Source: Mycoplasma sp. CAG:472 (GTDB taxonomy: Bacteria > Bacillota_I > Bacilli_A > RF39 > UBA660). Taken from it: 12,953 nt of DNA. Numbering within the stretch: the stretch's first letter is position 1; the number at the start of each line of letters is the position of its first letter. The notes under the pieces were generated by a model that saw only the letters and a program-made list of their open reading frames with translations, did not search any database and was not told the origin of the DNA. Position numbers and translations under genes: made by a program. Location of the stretch: contig FR899394.1 in assembly GCA_000437315.1 (NCBI GenBank), positions 1 through 12,953 of the forward strand, given 5' to 3'. This document shows, one piece after another, positions 5,971 to 12,953 of this stretch.

Positions 5971-8164
5971 ATATATCATAATTACTTTGTAAAAATTCTT
6001 TTAAAGAAGTTCTTCTTTCTTTAGAATAATTATTTGAAACAGCCCTTATAAATGAAGAAGGATCACCAATTATAGTAAGGCTTTTTTTAGCACGTGATAC
6101 ACCAGTATAAATAAGTTTATTATAAAGCATTATAGAGTAATCTTTACTAAGGGGCATAATAACATGTTCAAATTCACTACCTTGACTTTTATGTATTGTA
6201 ATTGCATAAGCAAGAGTAATATTTTTTAAATCTTTTTTTTCATAAAATACAAGATTCCCATCAAAGTCAATAGATATTTTTAATTTATCATCACTACCTG
6301 TATAAATATTAGTTATTTTACCAATATCACCGTTAAATACATTATTGTCTGAATCATTTACAAGTTGTAGTACTTTGTCACCTACTCTATAAATTTTATC
6401 TCCATATTTAACTTCGAATAAATTTTTTTCTTTATTATAAACTTTTTCTAAATATTTATTTAAATTATCTATTCCATTTATACCTTTATACATTGGAGCT
6501 AAAACTTGCATTTTAGTTTCATCAATACCCTTTGTTAAACCATAATTTACACATTTAATAACTGTTTCAAGTATTTTATCCTCGCTTGTAATTATAAATG
6601 AATAATCATCTCTTTTGGAAGTAAAATCATCTTCGAGATTTTGAGCTTTAATATCCTTTGCTAAAAAAGGTATATAAGAGTTATCACTTTGTCTATAAAT
6701 AGTTGAAAGCATATTAAAGGAAAATAAATCACTTTCTATTAAATCATGAAGTACAAGACCAGGTCCTACTGAAGGAAGCTGATAAATATCTCCGACTAAA
6801 ACAAGTTTTATATTTGAATTATATGCACAAAGAAGAGCTTTCATAAGAGATACATCAATCATAGAGCATTCATCAACAATAACAAGTTTATGAAAAAGTT
6901 TATTATGTTCATTAAATTCAAAAGAATCTTCCTCTTTATGCCATCTTAAAAGTCTATGTATTGTTTGAGCACCAAGACCTGTAGATAAACTTAACTTTTT
7001 AGCGGCTTTACCTGTTGGAGCAAGTAATATTATATTACTAACAACTTCCTCTTTATTATATTTATTTTCTTTAATAAAAAGTTTTACAATAGCATTAATT
7101 ATAGTAGTTTTACCAGTACCAGGTCCACCAGAAATAATAGATATATTTTCTTTTAAACTATTTTCAATAGCCTTTATTTGTTCAGGTGAATACTCTTTAC
7201 CAGTTTCTTTTTCAATATCTTTTATTTTATCTAAAAGCGATGGATATTCTTTCTTTTTTTGCTTATCTATTAAATATAAGTATCTTGCAATATCTTTTTC
7301 TTCATCATAATATTTTTTTAAATAATATCTACTTCCATCTTTTATAATACTTTTCTCTTGTACTAAAGAAGATAATATATTATCAAAATCCTCACTATCA
7401 AGATTTATTTCATAAATAGATCTTAAATATTTATAAATATCTTCTTTATAGGAATATGTACATCCTTCGGTAAATGATATATCAACAAAAGTATTTAAAA
7501 GACATTCTTTACATCTTAAATTATCATCTTTAGAAATATTTCTTTTATATAAATCATCTAAAAATTTAAAATCAAATATATCTTTCATTAAATATAAATT
7601 ACCTTCGATAATCGGAGAAATATCTGTATAATGTTTATTAATTGCTTTGGCTGCTTGTTCATAAGAAAAACCATAAGAAGTAAGTTTTTTTATTATTTCA
7701 TCATCTTTTTCATATTTAATTAAACTTCCATATATTTTTGATGCTTTTAAAGTAGTCATTCCTTTAATATTAAATAAATTATTTATATCTTCCTTAATAA
7801 TTTTAATTGAATTTACTCCATAAGTATCCACAATTCTTTTGGCAAATACTTTAGAGCAGCCTTCGACAAAAGGACTTTCTAAAAATTTAATTATTTCTTC
7901 TTCAGTTGTCGGCATAACAGCACTTAATCTATACCCAGAAAACTGCCAAGAATATTTAGGATGATTTAATGTATTACCATATACTTTATATTTAACATCA
8001 AGTCTAATATTAGGTAAAATGCCTGTTACGTGAATTAAACTAGCCATATTTTCTTTAATAAAAGTATCATCAGTATCCTCAACTTTAAAAAGAGTAACAA
8101 CAAAGTTACTTTCTTTATTTTCATAAATAATCTTTTTAAATTTACCTATTATATACTTTTCCAT
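5969..8164 (-). CDS. recD2: RecD2-like (YrrC) ATP-dependent 5'-3' DNA helicase
   Basis: The 731-residue length is usual for RecD2, the superfamily 1B helicase of bacteria that lack RecBC, involved in replication-fork repair and mismatch repair. The N-terminal part (1-290) has the OB-like and helix-hairpin-helix region (for example SPFVEGCSKVFAKRIV, 97-112). Helicase motifs follow in order: Walker A GGPGTGKTT (346-354), APTGKAAKKL (382-391), Walker B VDECSMID (430-437), motif III GDIYQLPSVGPG (458-469), motif IV STIYRQ (487-492), motif V AYAITIHKSQGSEF (652-665) and motif VI YTGVSRAKK (686-694). All key residues are present. The ATG overlaps the mtaB stop as TAATG, with no separate Shine-Dalgarno site, so translation is probably coupled. 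The perfect terminator at 5919-5970 closes the operon. Confidence 0.95.
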   Translation of the reverse strand: MEKYIIGKFKKIIYENKESNFVVTLFKVEDTDDTFIKENMASLIHVTGILPNIRLDVKYKVYGNTLNHPKYSWQFSGYRLSAVMPTTEEEIIKFLESPFVEGCSKVFAKRIVDTYGVNSIKIIKEDINNLFNIKGMTTLKASKIYGSLIKYEKDDEIIKKLTSYGFSYEQAAKAINKHYTDISPIIEGNLYLMKDIFDFKFLDDLYKRNISKDDNLRCKECLLNTFVDISFTEGCTYSYKEDIYKYLRSIYEINLDSEDFDNILSSLVQEKSIIKDGSRYYLKKYYDEEKDIARYLYLIDKQKKKEYPSLLDKIKDIEKETGKEYSPEQIKAIENSLKENISIISGGPGTGKTTIINAIVKLFIKENKYNKEEVVSNIILLAPTGKAAKKLSLSTGLGAQTIHRLLRWHKEEDSFEFNEHNKLFHKLVIVDECSMIDVSLMKALLCAYNSNIKLVLVGDIYQLPSVGPGLVLHDLIESDLFSFNMLSTIYRQSDNSYIPFLAKDIKAQNLEDDFTSKRDDYSFIITSEDKILETVIKCVNYGLTKGIDETKMQVLAPMYKGINGIDNLNKYLEKVYNKEKNLFEVKYGDKIYRVGDKVLQLVNDSDNNVFNGDIGKITNIYTGSDDKLKISIDFDGNLVFYEKKDLKNITLAYAITIHKSQGSEFEHVIMPLSKDYSIMLYNKLIYTGVSRAKKSLTIIGDPSSFIRAVSNNYSKERRTSLKEFLQSNYDI

Positions 8165-9396
8165 TAAACTATTAAATTATATATTTCTCCTTTTTGTAAT
8201 TTTTCATTTGTGTGAACCATTAAATAATTTGATGTATGTCCTTTAGAGCCAGATTCTGATACCTCTTCGATTAAAACATCAAGTTTTTTTCCTTTAAATT
8301 TATCATAATATGATTTTTCTAAACTATCAGATAATTCAAGTAATTTTTTAACTCTTTCGTGTTTAACACTTTCAGGTACTTTTCCATCCATCATACTTGC
8401 TTTTGTTCCTTTTCTTTCAGAATAAGGAAATGCATGAATTTTAGAAAAATTTACCTTTTTACAAGTTTGCATAGTTTCTAAAAACATTTCTTCAGTTTCA
8501 CCAGGGAAACCTACAATTACATCAGTGGTAATAGATATATCTGGTCTTACACTTCTTATCATATCTATTTTATCAAAAAAATATTTTAAATCATATTTTC
8601 TATTCATTAATTTTAAGATACTATCACTTCCTGACTGAAGTGGAATATGAATATGATCACATATTTTTTTATTATTTTTAAGTTCTTCGATAAACTTATC
8701 ATTTATTTGAGTTATTTCTATACTTGATTGTCTTATTCTTTCTATACCATTTATTTTGCTCATTTCACAAATTAAATCAGTTAAATCTTTACCATTTGAC
8801 TCATAACCTCCGGTGTCAATACCAGTTAAAACAATTTCTTTATAACCATTATTTGCAAGATGCTGTACTTCCCTTAAAACTAATGAAAAATCTTTACTTC
8901 TTTTTTTACCTCTTACAAAAGGTATAATACAGTATGAACAAAAGTTATCGCAACCATCTTCGATTTTAATATATGCTCTTGTGTGATCTGATATATCAAC
9001 TTCCATATTTTCAAAAGGTAAATCACGAGTTTTAGCTACATACTCTACTGGTGTTTTATCATCAAGATACTTTTCAATAATGCTTACTATATTACTTTTA
9101 TTAATATTACCCATTAAAATATTTATACCTAGATTATCATACTTAGTTTTATCATTTTGGACAGAACATCCACATACCACAAGTATTGCATTAGGATTTT
9201 CTCTTTTAAGTCTACGAACCTCTTTTAAACTCTTTTTATCTGAGGTATCAGTAACTGTACAAGTATTTAAAATTAAAATATCGCATTTTTCATTTAAATT
9301 GCAAAAAGAAAACCCGTTTTTAACTAAGGCTTCCTTCATAAAATTACTTTCATAACTATTTACTTTACATCCAAGTGTAATTATATTAAATTTCAT
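8164..9396 (-). CDS. mtaB: tRNA N6-threonylcarbamoyladenosine(37) methylthiotransferase MtaB
   Basis: This 410-residue radical-SAM enzyme converts t6A37 of ANN-reading tRNAs to ms2t6A, which steadies codon-anticodon pairing. The N-terminal methylthiotransferase domain has its three cluster cysteines: C10 (LGCKVNSYES), C46 (NTCTVTD) and C77 (CGCSVQ). The radical-SAM motif C-x3-C-x2-C is at C149, C153 and C156 (GCDNFCSYCIIPFVRG). GIDTGGY, HIPLQSGSD and VGFPGETEE are typical of the family. The C-terminus has a TRAM-like domain (GKKLDVLIEE onward). The LGCKVNSYE start and the TCTVT motif point to MtaB, not MiaB or RimO. The ATG follows AAGGGGGAT. It is the middle gene of a likely operon with the membrane protein upstream and recD2 downstream. 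Confidence 0.93.
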   Translation of the reverse strand: MKFNIITLGCKVNSYESNFMKEALVKNGFSFCNLNEKCDILILNTCTVTDTSDKKSLKEVRRLKRENPNAILVVCGCSVQNDKTKYDNLGINILMGNINKSNIVSIIEKYLDDKTPVEYVAKTRDLPFENMEVDISDHTRAYIKIEDGCDNFCSYCIIPFVRGKKRSKDFSLVLREVQHLANNGYKEIVLTGIDTGGYESNGKDLTDLICEMSKINGIERIRQSSIEITQINDKFIEELKNNKKICDHIHIPLQSGSDSILKLMNRKYDLKYFFDKIDMIRSVRPDISITTDVIVGFPGETEEMFLETMQTCKKVNFSKIHAFPYSERKGTKASMMDGKVPESVKHERVKKLLELSDSLEKSYYDKFKGKKLDVLIEEVSESGSKGHTSNYLMVHTNEKLQKGEIYNLIV

Positions 9397-9405
9397 ATAT
9401 CCCCC

Positions 9406-9915
9406 TTAATTTAATGATTTTGAAAGTTCTTTCAAAGTTTTTAAAAACTCTTCTTCCTTTCTTAAACTCATTAAATGAACTTCCATTTTTATTGGTTCAC
9501 TTTTCTTTACATTGATTAAATTATTTAAATCTACAGTCTTAACAAGAACATCACCATTTTTTTCTTCATTTAAATAATTTAGTTCATATTGTCCAGTATT
9601 TGATAAAAGTTCATCATAACTTATTATAGCTTTTTCTTCCTCTTCTTTTTCATATGGTGTAAAATCTATTGGTTTAATATTTTTTAAGGCAGTTGCTATT
9701 TCATTTAGTTCCGGATCTTTTACATCTTTATTTTTATTGACATTTTCAATCTCATTTAAAACTAAATTATCAGTTAGTTCATCAGTTTCATTACTGTTTA
9801 TCTTTATAAAATATATTAAAGATACCACAAGTATAATTAAAAATACCACAGTAAAGAAAAATACATAATCTATAAATGCTAAACTTTTTAAAAATGTAAT
9901 AATATCATTTAACAT
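9406..9915 (-). CDS. Single-pass membrane protein with an acidic cytoplasmic tail
   Basis: This is a 169-residue protein starting MLNDIITFLKSLAFIDY, with one clear membrane helix (about residues 16-38) and then a charged, glutamate- and lysine-rich tail of about 130 residues that looks partly helical. It has no recognised domain. The order of helix and tail suggests a cytoplasmic C-terminal region, though the topology is inferred. The frame is open to a TTG at 9948, but the ATG at 9915 is better: it has AAGTGA upstream, and the upstream codons overlap the -10 box (9939-9944). The stop is 9 bases before the mtaB start, so it is probably the first gene of an operon with mtaB and recD2. The family is not known to me. 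Confidence 0.65.
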   Translation of the reverse strand: MLNDIITFLKSLAFIDYVFFFTVVFLIILVVSLIYFIKINSNETDELTDNLVLNEIENVNKNKDVKDPELNEIATALKNIKPIDFTPYEKEEEEKAIISYDELLSNTGQYELNYLNEEKNGDVLVKTVDLNNLINVKKSEPIKMEVHLMSLRKEEEFLKTLKELSKSLN

Positions 9916-9938
9916 AAAATCACTTCTTTCATAAAAAT

Positions 9939-9967
9939 ATTGTAGCAATATTTAATTAAAATTTAAA
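9939..9967 (-). promoter_or_regulatory. Promoter of the membrane protein-mtaB-recD2 operon
   Basis: On the minus strand there is an extended -10, TGC then TACAAT (9944-9939), 23 bases upstream of the ATG at 9915. The -35 TTTAAA (9967-9962) at 17 bp is poor, as is usual for extended -10 promoters. Confidence 0.5.
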
Positions 9968-10018
9968 GTATTTTTTTAATATTTTTAATTTATGGATGTA
10001 AAGAGTGTAAAGTTATAT

Positions 10019-12574
10019 TTAATTTACTACCTCATAAACATTATTCCATGTTCCATTACCAGATAGTTTAACATCCTTAGATAAATTTATTACTGGTCGT
10101 ATACCATAATATTGTCCAGAAATATTTGCATTAAGTTTCCCAGTAGACTCAACATTAAAAACATTACTGGTAGAAGTATGATATGCAATTGGTGATAACG
10201 TCCAATAAGTAATTCCAGAATATAGGTAAAAAGATGTATTGTTCAATTTCATTACACCCCCTGCCATTGCTACTTCATCTGCTGTTATAGCACTAACAGA
10301 ATACGTTAAAGCACCATTTCCGCCAATTTCATTATTTTTTAGAGTAATGTTATTAATTGTAAACATATCTTCTATATTAGGACAAGTTAGTATTGGAATT
10401 TTATTAGTTTCTAATCTAGTTCTAGGTGAATAATATACTGGTGACATATTTCCACTTGAAGTCCAACTTCCTTCTGTAACACTTCGATCATTGCAAAATA
10501 TTGAATCTGAAACTATATTTTTTGTACTTTCATCTGTATATAGTGTTGTTGTTATATACCATTTATCAATAGCTTGTTTTAATGAACTGTTATAAATAGT
10601 TGTACTTCTATCTATCCTACAGCTTGCATTGGAACCATCACATTTTCCATATCCAAACTGTTTATTGTCAACATATTGATATCCAACATATATTGAGGAA
10701 TTCTTTCCATCACTAAATTTGCTTTTACCAATACTTGTACTTTCTCCAGTCATTACTACTTTAGTACTTTCTGTAGGAGCAGTTGTTCCTGAGTATATCA
10801 TTCTTATTGAACCATCTCCATTTATTCTTATTATTCTCCAGTACATATCAGTTCCAGTACTGTCTTTACCGAATTTTACCCAGTTATTATCAACAGCACC
10901 CCTGAAATAGTATGATGTACCTAAATCATCTTGGGCTTTAAATAATCCTTCATTAGTTGTTGAGATTTGATTAAAATCAGGTGTTGTTTCATTAATTTTA
11001 CTATTTGCAAGTATTGTTTGCCATCCTTTTTGAACTATTATAATTGGTTCTGATACTGTTGTATTACCATCTGTATCTTTTACCCATAAATAATATGTTC
11101 CATCAGTAGTTAATGAAATATTTAAATCATAAGTCTTTCCATTAATTTTTTCCCAATTAGTAGGTGTTACTGTATTACTTGTGGATATAGCATATCCAGA
11201 TAACCCTTTATCATCTGTAAAAGATGCAGTAATAACGTTTTCATTCAAGTTTAATTGAGATATAACTGGATTTTCGTTTTCTGCAACTTTATAAGGGTTT
11301 TGCCATGTTCCATTTCCGTGCAACTTAACATTAGATGATAAACTTATAACAGGTCTTACACCAATACTAGAAGTAACATTACGGCTATTTAAATAGCCAT
11401 CACTAAGAAAAGCAAATGAATAAGCATTACTATCACGAAAACTTAATGGTGTTCCAACCCAATAATCTTGATTAGTATATAAATACGATTTTTTATTCAT
11501 AATAAATAATATATTTCCAGCTATTGCTACTTCATCTGCAGTTATGAGGCCTACAGGATACTTTGATTTTTTATTTCCAATAGAACTATTTTCGTATGTA
11601 AATTTATCATTATAATTAGAACACGTAAGTACCGGATTTTTTTTATTTGCTATTCTAGTATAAGAAGCATAATTTATGTTACTAGAAAATGACCAAGTTC
11701 CGTCAATAACGCTTCGATCATTACAATATATTTGGTTATTTTCTATATTAGGATTTCCAACTAAGGATGTTTGAGAAAACCAATCTTCTACACAATGTTT
11801 TATGTAACTTGGTGTTGCATTTCCAAACTGTACATTAGGAGAGTACATATAACCAGAATATATCGAACTATCACTAATTCCATTATAAGAATAATTACGA
11901 ATATGAGTATCCTCTCCAGTCATTACTGTCGCTGTACTACTTGTTGGAGGAGTCGTTCCAGTATAAATCATTCTAATAGAATTATCACCATTTATTCTTA
12001 TTATTCTCCAATACATATCTTTTTCATTTTTATCTTTACCAAACACTACCCAATTATTATCAACAGCACCTCTAAAATAAAATGAAGTTCCTAAATCATC
12101 TTCCATTGCAAATAAACCATCATTTGTAGAAGAAACAGCAGAAAAATTAGGTTTTGTTTTTTGTAAAATTGTATTTTTTGCTTGCTCTACAGTTTTTGCA
12201 TCATTTACATTATCTATCAAAATAGCCTCATAACCATTTCTAATAATATTTTTATAATTATAGTCAAAAAATAAAAAACAGCTATCACTTCCTATAAATG
12301 AAAAACTAACTTTTCCGGTTACATTATCATAATTTCCTATTTTACCATTATTCTTACAATAACTTTTTTCATAATTTAATATATAATTTCCTTTGGGTAT
12401 ATCTTTTGAACTTGATTTTATATATTCCCCATTTTCATTCTCTTTTATCATTATCGCTAAACTGTTATGTTTTTTTCCTTTTGGGTTATTATCTTCTTCT
12501 TTGTAAATAAAAGAAATACCTAGAATAGATATTATTAAAAGTACAAACAATGCAATTTTTATTTTATTTTTCAT
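10019..12574 (-). CDS. Large secreted or surface protein with two homologous modules
   Basis: This 851-residue protein has an N-terminal membrane helix or signal anchor (about 6-24) and no cytoplasmic features beyond it. Residues 38-105 form a small domain with Cys73 and Cys99 as a possible disulfide, shared with the paralogue at 1-161. Module 1 (about 153-431) and module 2 (about 543-851) are clear homologues: both begin DDLGTS-x-YFRGAVDNNWV, then MYWRIIRINGD-x-SIRMIY, CNDRSV, ITADEVA, and end RPVI-x-LS then V-x-L-x-GNGTW. A roughly 84-residue linker (434-517) with DKGLSGYAIS and DGTYYLWVKD looks like a bacterial Ig-like domain. The RPVI-x-L ending resembles DUF6273-type domains, from memory. 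The ATG has GGAG 8 bases upstream. There is no LPXTG-like anchor. Transcription is probably controlled by the putative switch at 12609-12756. Confidence 0.8.
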   Translation of the reverse strand: MKNKIKIALFVLLIISILGISFIYKEEDNNPKGKKHNSLAIMIKENENGEYIKSSSKDIPKGNYILNYEKSYCKNNGKIGNYDNVTGKVSFSFIGSDSCFLFFDYNYKNIIRNGYEAILIDNVNDAKTVEQAKNTILQKTKPNFSAVSSTNDGLFAMEDDLGTSFYFRGAVDNNWVVFGKDKNEKDMYWRIIRINGDNSIRMIYTGTTPPTSSTATVMTGEDTHIRNYSYNGISDSSIYSGYMYSPNVQFGNATPSYIKHCVEDWFSQTSLVGNPNIENNQIYCNDRSVIDGTWSFSSNINYASYTRIANKKNPVLTCSNYNDKFTYENSSIGNKKSKYPVGLITADEVAIAGNILFIMNKKSYLYTNQDYWVGTPLSFRDSNAYSFAFLSDGYLNSRNVTSSIGVRPVISLSSNVKLHGNGTWQNPYKVAENENPVISQLNLNENVITASFTDDKGLSGYAISTSNTVTPTNWEKINGKTYDLNISLTTDGTYYLWVKDTDGNTTVSEPIIIVQKGWQTILANSKINETTPDFNQISTTNEGLFKAQDDLGTSYYFRGAVDNNWVKFGKDSTGTDMYWRIIRINGDGSIRMIYSGTTAPTESTKVVMTGESTSIGKSKFSDGKNSSIYVGYQYVDNKQFGYGKCDGSNASCRIDRSTTIYNSSLKQAIDKWYITTTLYTDESTKNIVSDSIFCNDRSVTEGSWTSSGNMSPVYYSPRTRLETNKIPILTCPNIEDMFTINNITLKNNEIGGNGALTYSVSAITADEVAMAGGVMKLNNTSFYLYSGITYWTLSPIAYHTSTSNVFNVESTGKLNANISGQYYGIRPVINLSKDVKLSGNGTWNNVYEVVN
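10022..10948 (-). repeat. Module 2 of the internal duplication in the 851-aa gene
   Basis: This encodes about residues 543-851, homologous to module 1 at 11282-12118. The DNA match is strongest around 10800-10930, against 12000-12120 in module 1. It has an extra segment with KCDGSNASC, which adds a Cys pair absent from module 1. Confidence 0.75.
11282..12118 (-). repeat. Module 1 of the internal duplication in the 851-aa gene
   Basis: This encodes about residues 153-431. Shared blocks with module 2 are YFRGAVDNNWV, MYWRIIRINGD, SIRMIY, CNDRSV, ITADEVA and V-x-L-x-GNGTW. The middle of the module has diverged, with different loops between the conserved blocks. Confidence 0.75.
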
Positions 12575-12608
12575 ATTATCTCCAATCCTACATAAATAGG
12601 GCTATAAG

Positions 12609-12637
12609 TTTTCTTAAATTATGTAGATTTAAGAAAA
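12609..12637. repeat. Putative recombinase crossover site, left site of locus 2
   Basis: The site has the arm TTTTCTTAAAT (12609-12619), the centre TATGTAG (12620-12626) and the arm ATTTAAGAAAA (12627-12637). The 11-bp arms are a perfect inverted repeat around the asymmetric 7-bp centre. 28 of 29 bases equal the left site of locus 1. It lies 35 bp upstream of the 851-aa gene. Confidence 0.78.
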
Positions 12638-12666
12638 AACTATGCCTAATTTATGGAAAATGGTAC

Positions 12667-12695
12667 TAGATATTTTATAAAATAAGTGTTATTAT
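12667..12695 (+). promoter_or_regulatory. Promoter inside the invertible segment of locus 2, pointing away from the gene
   Basis: The -35-like box is TAGATA (12667-12672). After a 17-bp spacer comes -10 TATTAT (12690-12695), with an extended TG at 12687-12688. The boxes are at the same offsets from the left site as at locus 1. The -35 is weak; the extended -10 would compensate. It is directed rightward, away from the 851-aa gene. Confidence 0.55.
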
Positions 12696-12710
12696 TTAAT
12701 AGTAGGATAC

Positions 12711-12724
12711 GTAAATACGAGGGT
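12711..12724 (+). repeat. Direct-repeat box inside the right site, locus 2
   Basis: The sequence is GTAAATACGAGGGT. It pairs with GTAAATACTGGGAT at 12767-12780, 56 bp away, the same spacing as at locus 1. Confidence 0.5.
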
Positions 12725-12727
12725 ATA

Positions 12728-12756
12728 TTTTCTTAAATCTACATAATAAGAGAAAA
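12728..12756. repeat. Putative recombinase crossover site, right site of locus 2
   Basis: The site has the arm TTTTCTTAAAT (12728-12738), the centre CTACATA (12739-12745) and the outer arm ATAAGAGAAAA (12746-12756). All 29 bases are identical to the right site of locus 1, including the degenerate outer arm. The centre-to-centre distance to the left site is 119 bp, as at locus 1. Confidence 0.78.
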
Positions 12757-12766
12757 TACGAACAAG

Positions 12767-12780
12767 GTAAATACTGGGAT
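12767..12780 (+). repeat. Direct-repeat box outside the right site, locus 2
   Basis: The sequence is GTAAATACTGGGAT, partner of 12711-12724. It lies in the 17-base block CGAACAAGGTAAATACT that is identical at locus 1. Confidence 0.5.
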
Positions 12781-12803
12781 TTTGGCAATTCTTAGTATTT
12801 TTT
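12769..12803 (+). terminator. Rightward intrinsic terminator behind the locus 2 promoter
   Basis: AAATACTGGGAT pairs with TTCTTAGTATTT (two G-U pairs) around a short loop, followed by a T run. It is equivalent to 355-390 and would catch transcripts from the outward-facing promoter. Confidence 0.6.
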
Positions 12804-12814
12804 AATATCATAAA

Positions 12815-12842
12815 AAAATTAACATGTTTATATGCTAATTTT
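12815..12842 (-). terminator. Leftward intrinsic terminator, locus 2
   Basis: On the minus strand AAAATTAGCAT, a 6-base loop, ATGTTAATTTT, then a T run. The 11-bp stem has one G-U pair. It fits better on the minus strand than on the plus strand, so it should end a transcript arriving from beyond the right edge. It is homologous to 403-430. Confidence 0.65.
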
Positions 12843-12953
12843 ATAACTTTAAAACAAATTCATGTCTTATTTTGACATGTTTTGTCGAAGTTGTTGCAAT
12901 CCTATTTTATATATGTATAATAACTACTCGAACGTGCAGGAACTGGCGTTGCC
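12843..12953. other. Unresolved right edge
   Basis: No gene can be supported in this stretch. The leftward terminator at 12815-12842 implies that a minus-strand gene ends near here. The only open minus-strand tail that reaches the edge stops at 12902-12904 and would encode ATPVPARSSSYYTYIK, 16 residues I cannot place. On the plus strand TTGCAA (12894-12899), 16 bp, TATAAT (12916-12921) could be a rightward promoter. The last 25 bases are clearly richer in G+C than anything nearby. A small hairpin, CATGTC with GACATG, spans 12861-12879. Confidence 0.4.

Noticed and set aside
5800..6024. Plus-strand reading frame across the recD2 terminator
   Set aside because: It runs through the perfect 22-bp terminator hairpin and opposite the 44-aa and recD2 genes, with no ribosome site.
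8724..9355. Two plus-strand frames (8724-8927 and 9080-9355) inside mtaB
   Set aside because: They are antisense shadows of a well-recognised enzyme, with low-complexity translations.
9916..9948. TTG start at 9948 for the membrane protein upstream of mtaB
   Set aside because: It has no ribosome site and overlaps the extended -10 box; the ATG at 9915 fits better.
10239..12085. Plus-strand frames at 10239-10433, 10719-10910 and 11771-12085
   Set aside because: They are antisense to the conserved modules of the 851-aa protein, and their translations follow the repeats of the opposite strand.
12843..12953. Short open frames at the right edge (minus strand ending at 12902; plus strand from ATG 12913)
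   Set aside because: Too short, without ribosome sites or recognisable similarity; recorded only as an unresolved edge.

Overview
The window is a very AT-rich stretch (about a quarter G+C by eye). Every confident gene reads leftward on the minus strand with the standard code, Shine-Dalgarno sites and U-tailed hairpin terminators. A SpoVIF-like protein, RecD2, MtaB and secreted modular proteins of a type I associate with uncultured gut Bacilli suggest a low-GC Bacillota of the class Bacilli, perhaps near the RF39 group. The taxon is an inference. There is no rRNA, tRNA, CRISPR array, transposase or recombinase gene.

Layout from left to right: the 5' end of a secreted-protein gene (1-161) with a structured upstream cassette (162-434); an amidoligase-like gene (435-2096); a small membrane protein (2156-2467); a pair of unrecognised genes (2633-4044); a DUF1015 gene (4124-5380); a SpoVIF-like gene (5436-5672); a 44-codon small protein (5726-5860); a likely operon of membrane protein, mtaB and recD2 (9915 down to 5969); a large secreted protein with two homologous modules (10019-12574); and a second copy of the upstream cassette (12575-12842). 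The last 110 bases are unresolved. Most transcription units are short, and terminators often overlap stop codons.

The most interesting signal is the pair of cassettes. Both secreted-protein genes, which share their N-terminal sequence, have the same roughly 270-bp upstream region. Each cassette carries two copies of a 29-bp site made of 11-bp inverted arms around an asymmetric 7-bp centre, in inverted orientation, with centres exactly 119 bp apart. This is how a tyrosine-recombinase crossover pair that flips DNA would look. Between the sites lies a position-conserved extended -10 promoter that in both loci points away from the gene and into a U-tailed hairpin. I read these as two phase-variable promoter switches, both in the OFF orientation, probably served by one recombinase encoded elsewhere. 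Inversion has not been shown here; the claim rests on site architecture and its conservation between the two loci.

The genes between the switches are mostly housekeeping or unknown: tRNA methylthiolation (MtaB), DNA repair (RecD2), spore maturation (SpoVIF-like), a peptide-bond-forming amidoligase-fold protein, and several proteins without an assigned role.
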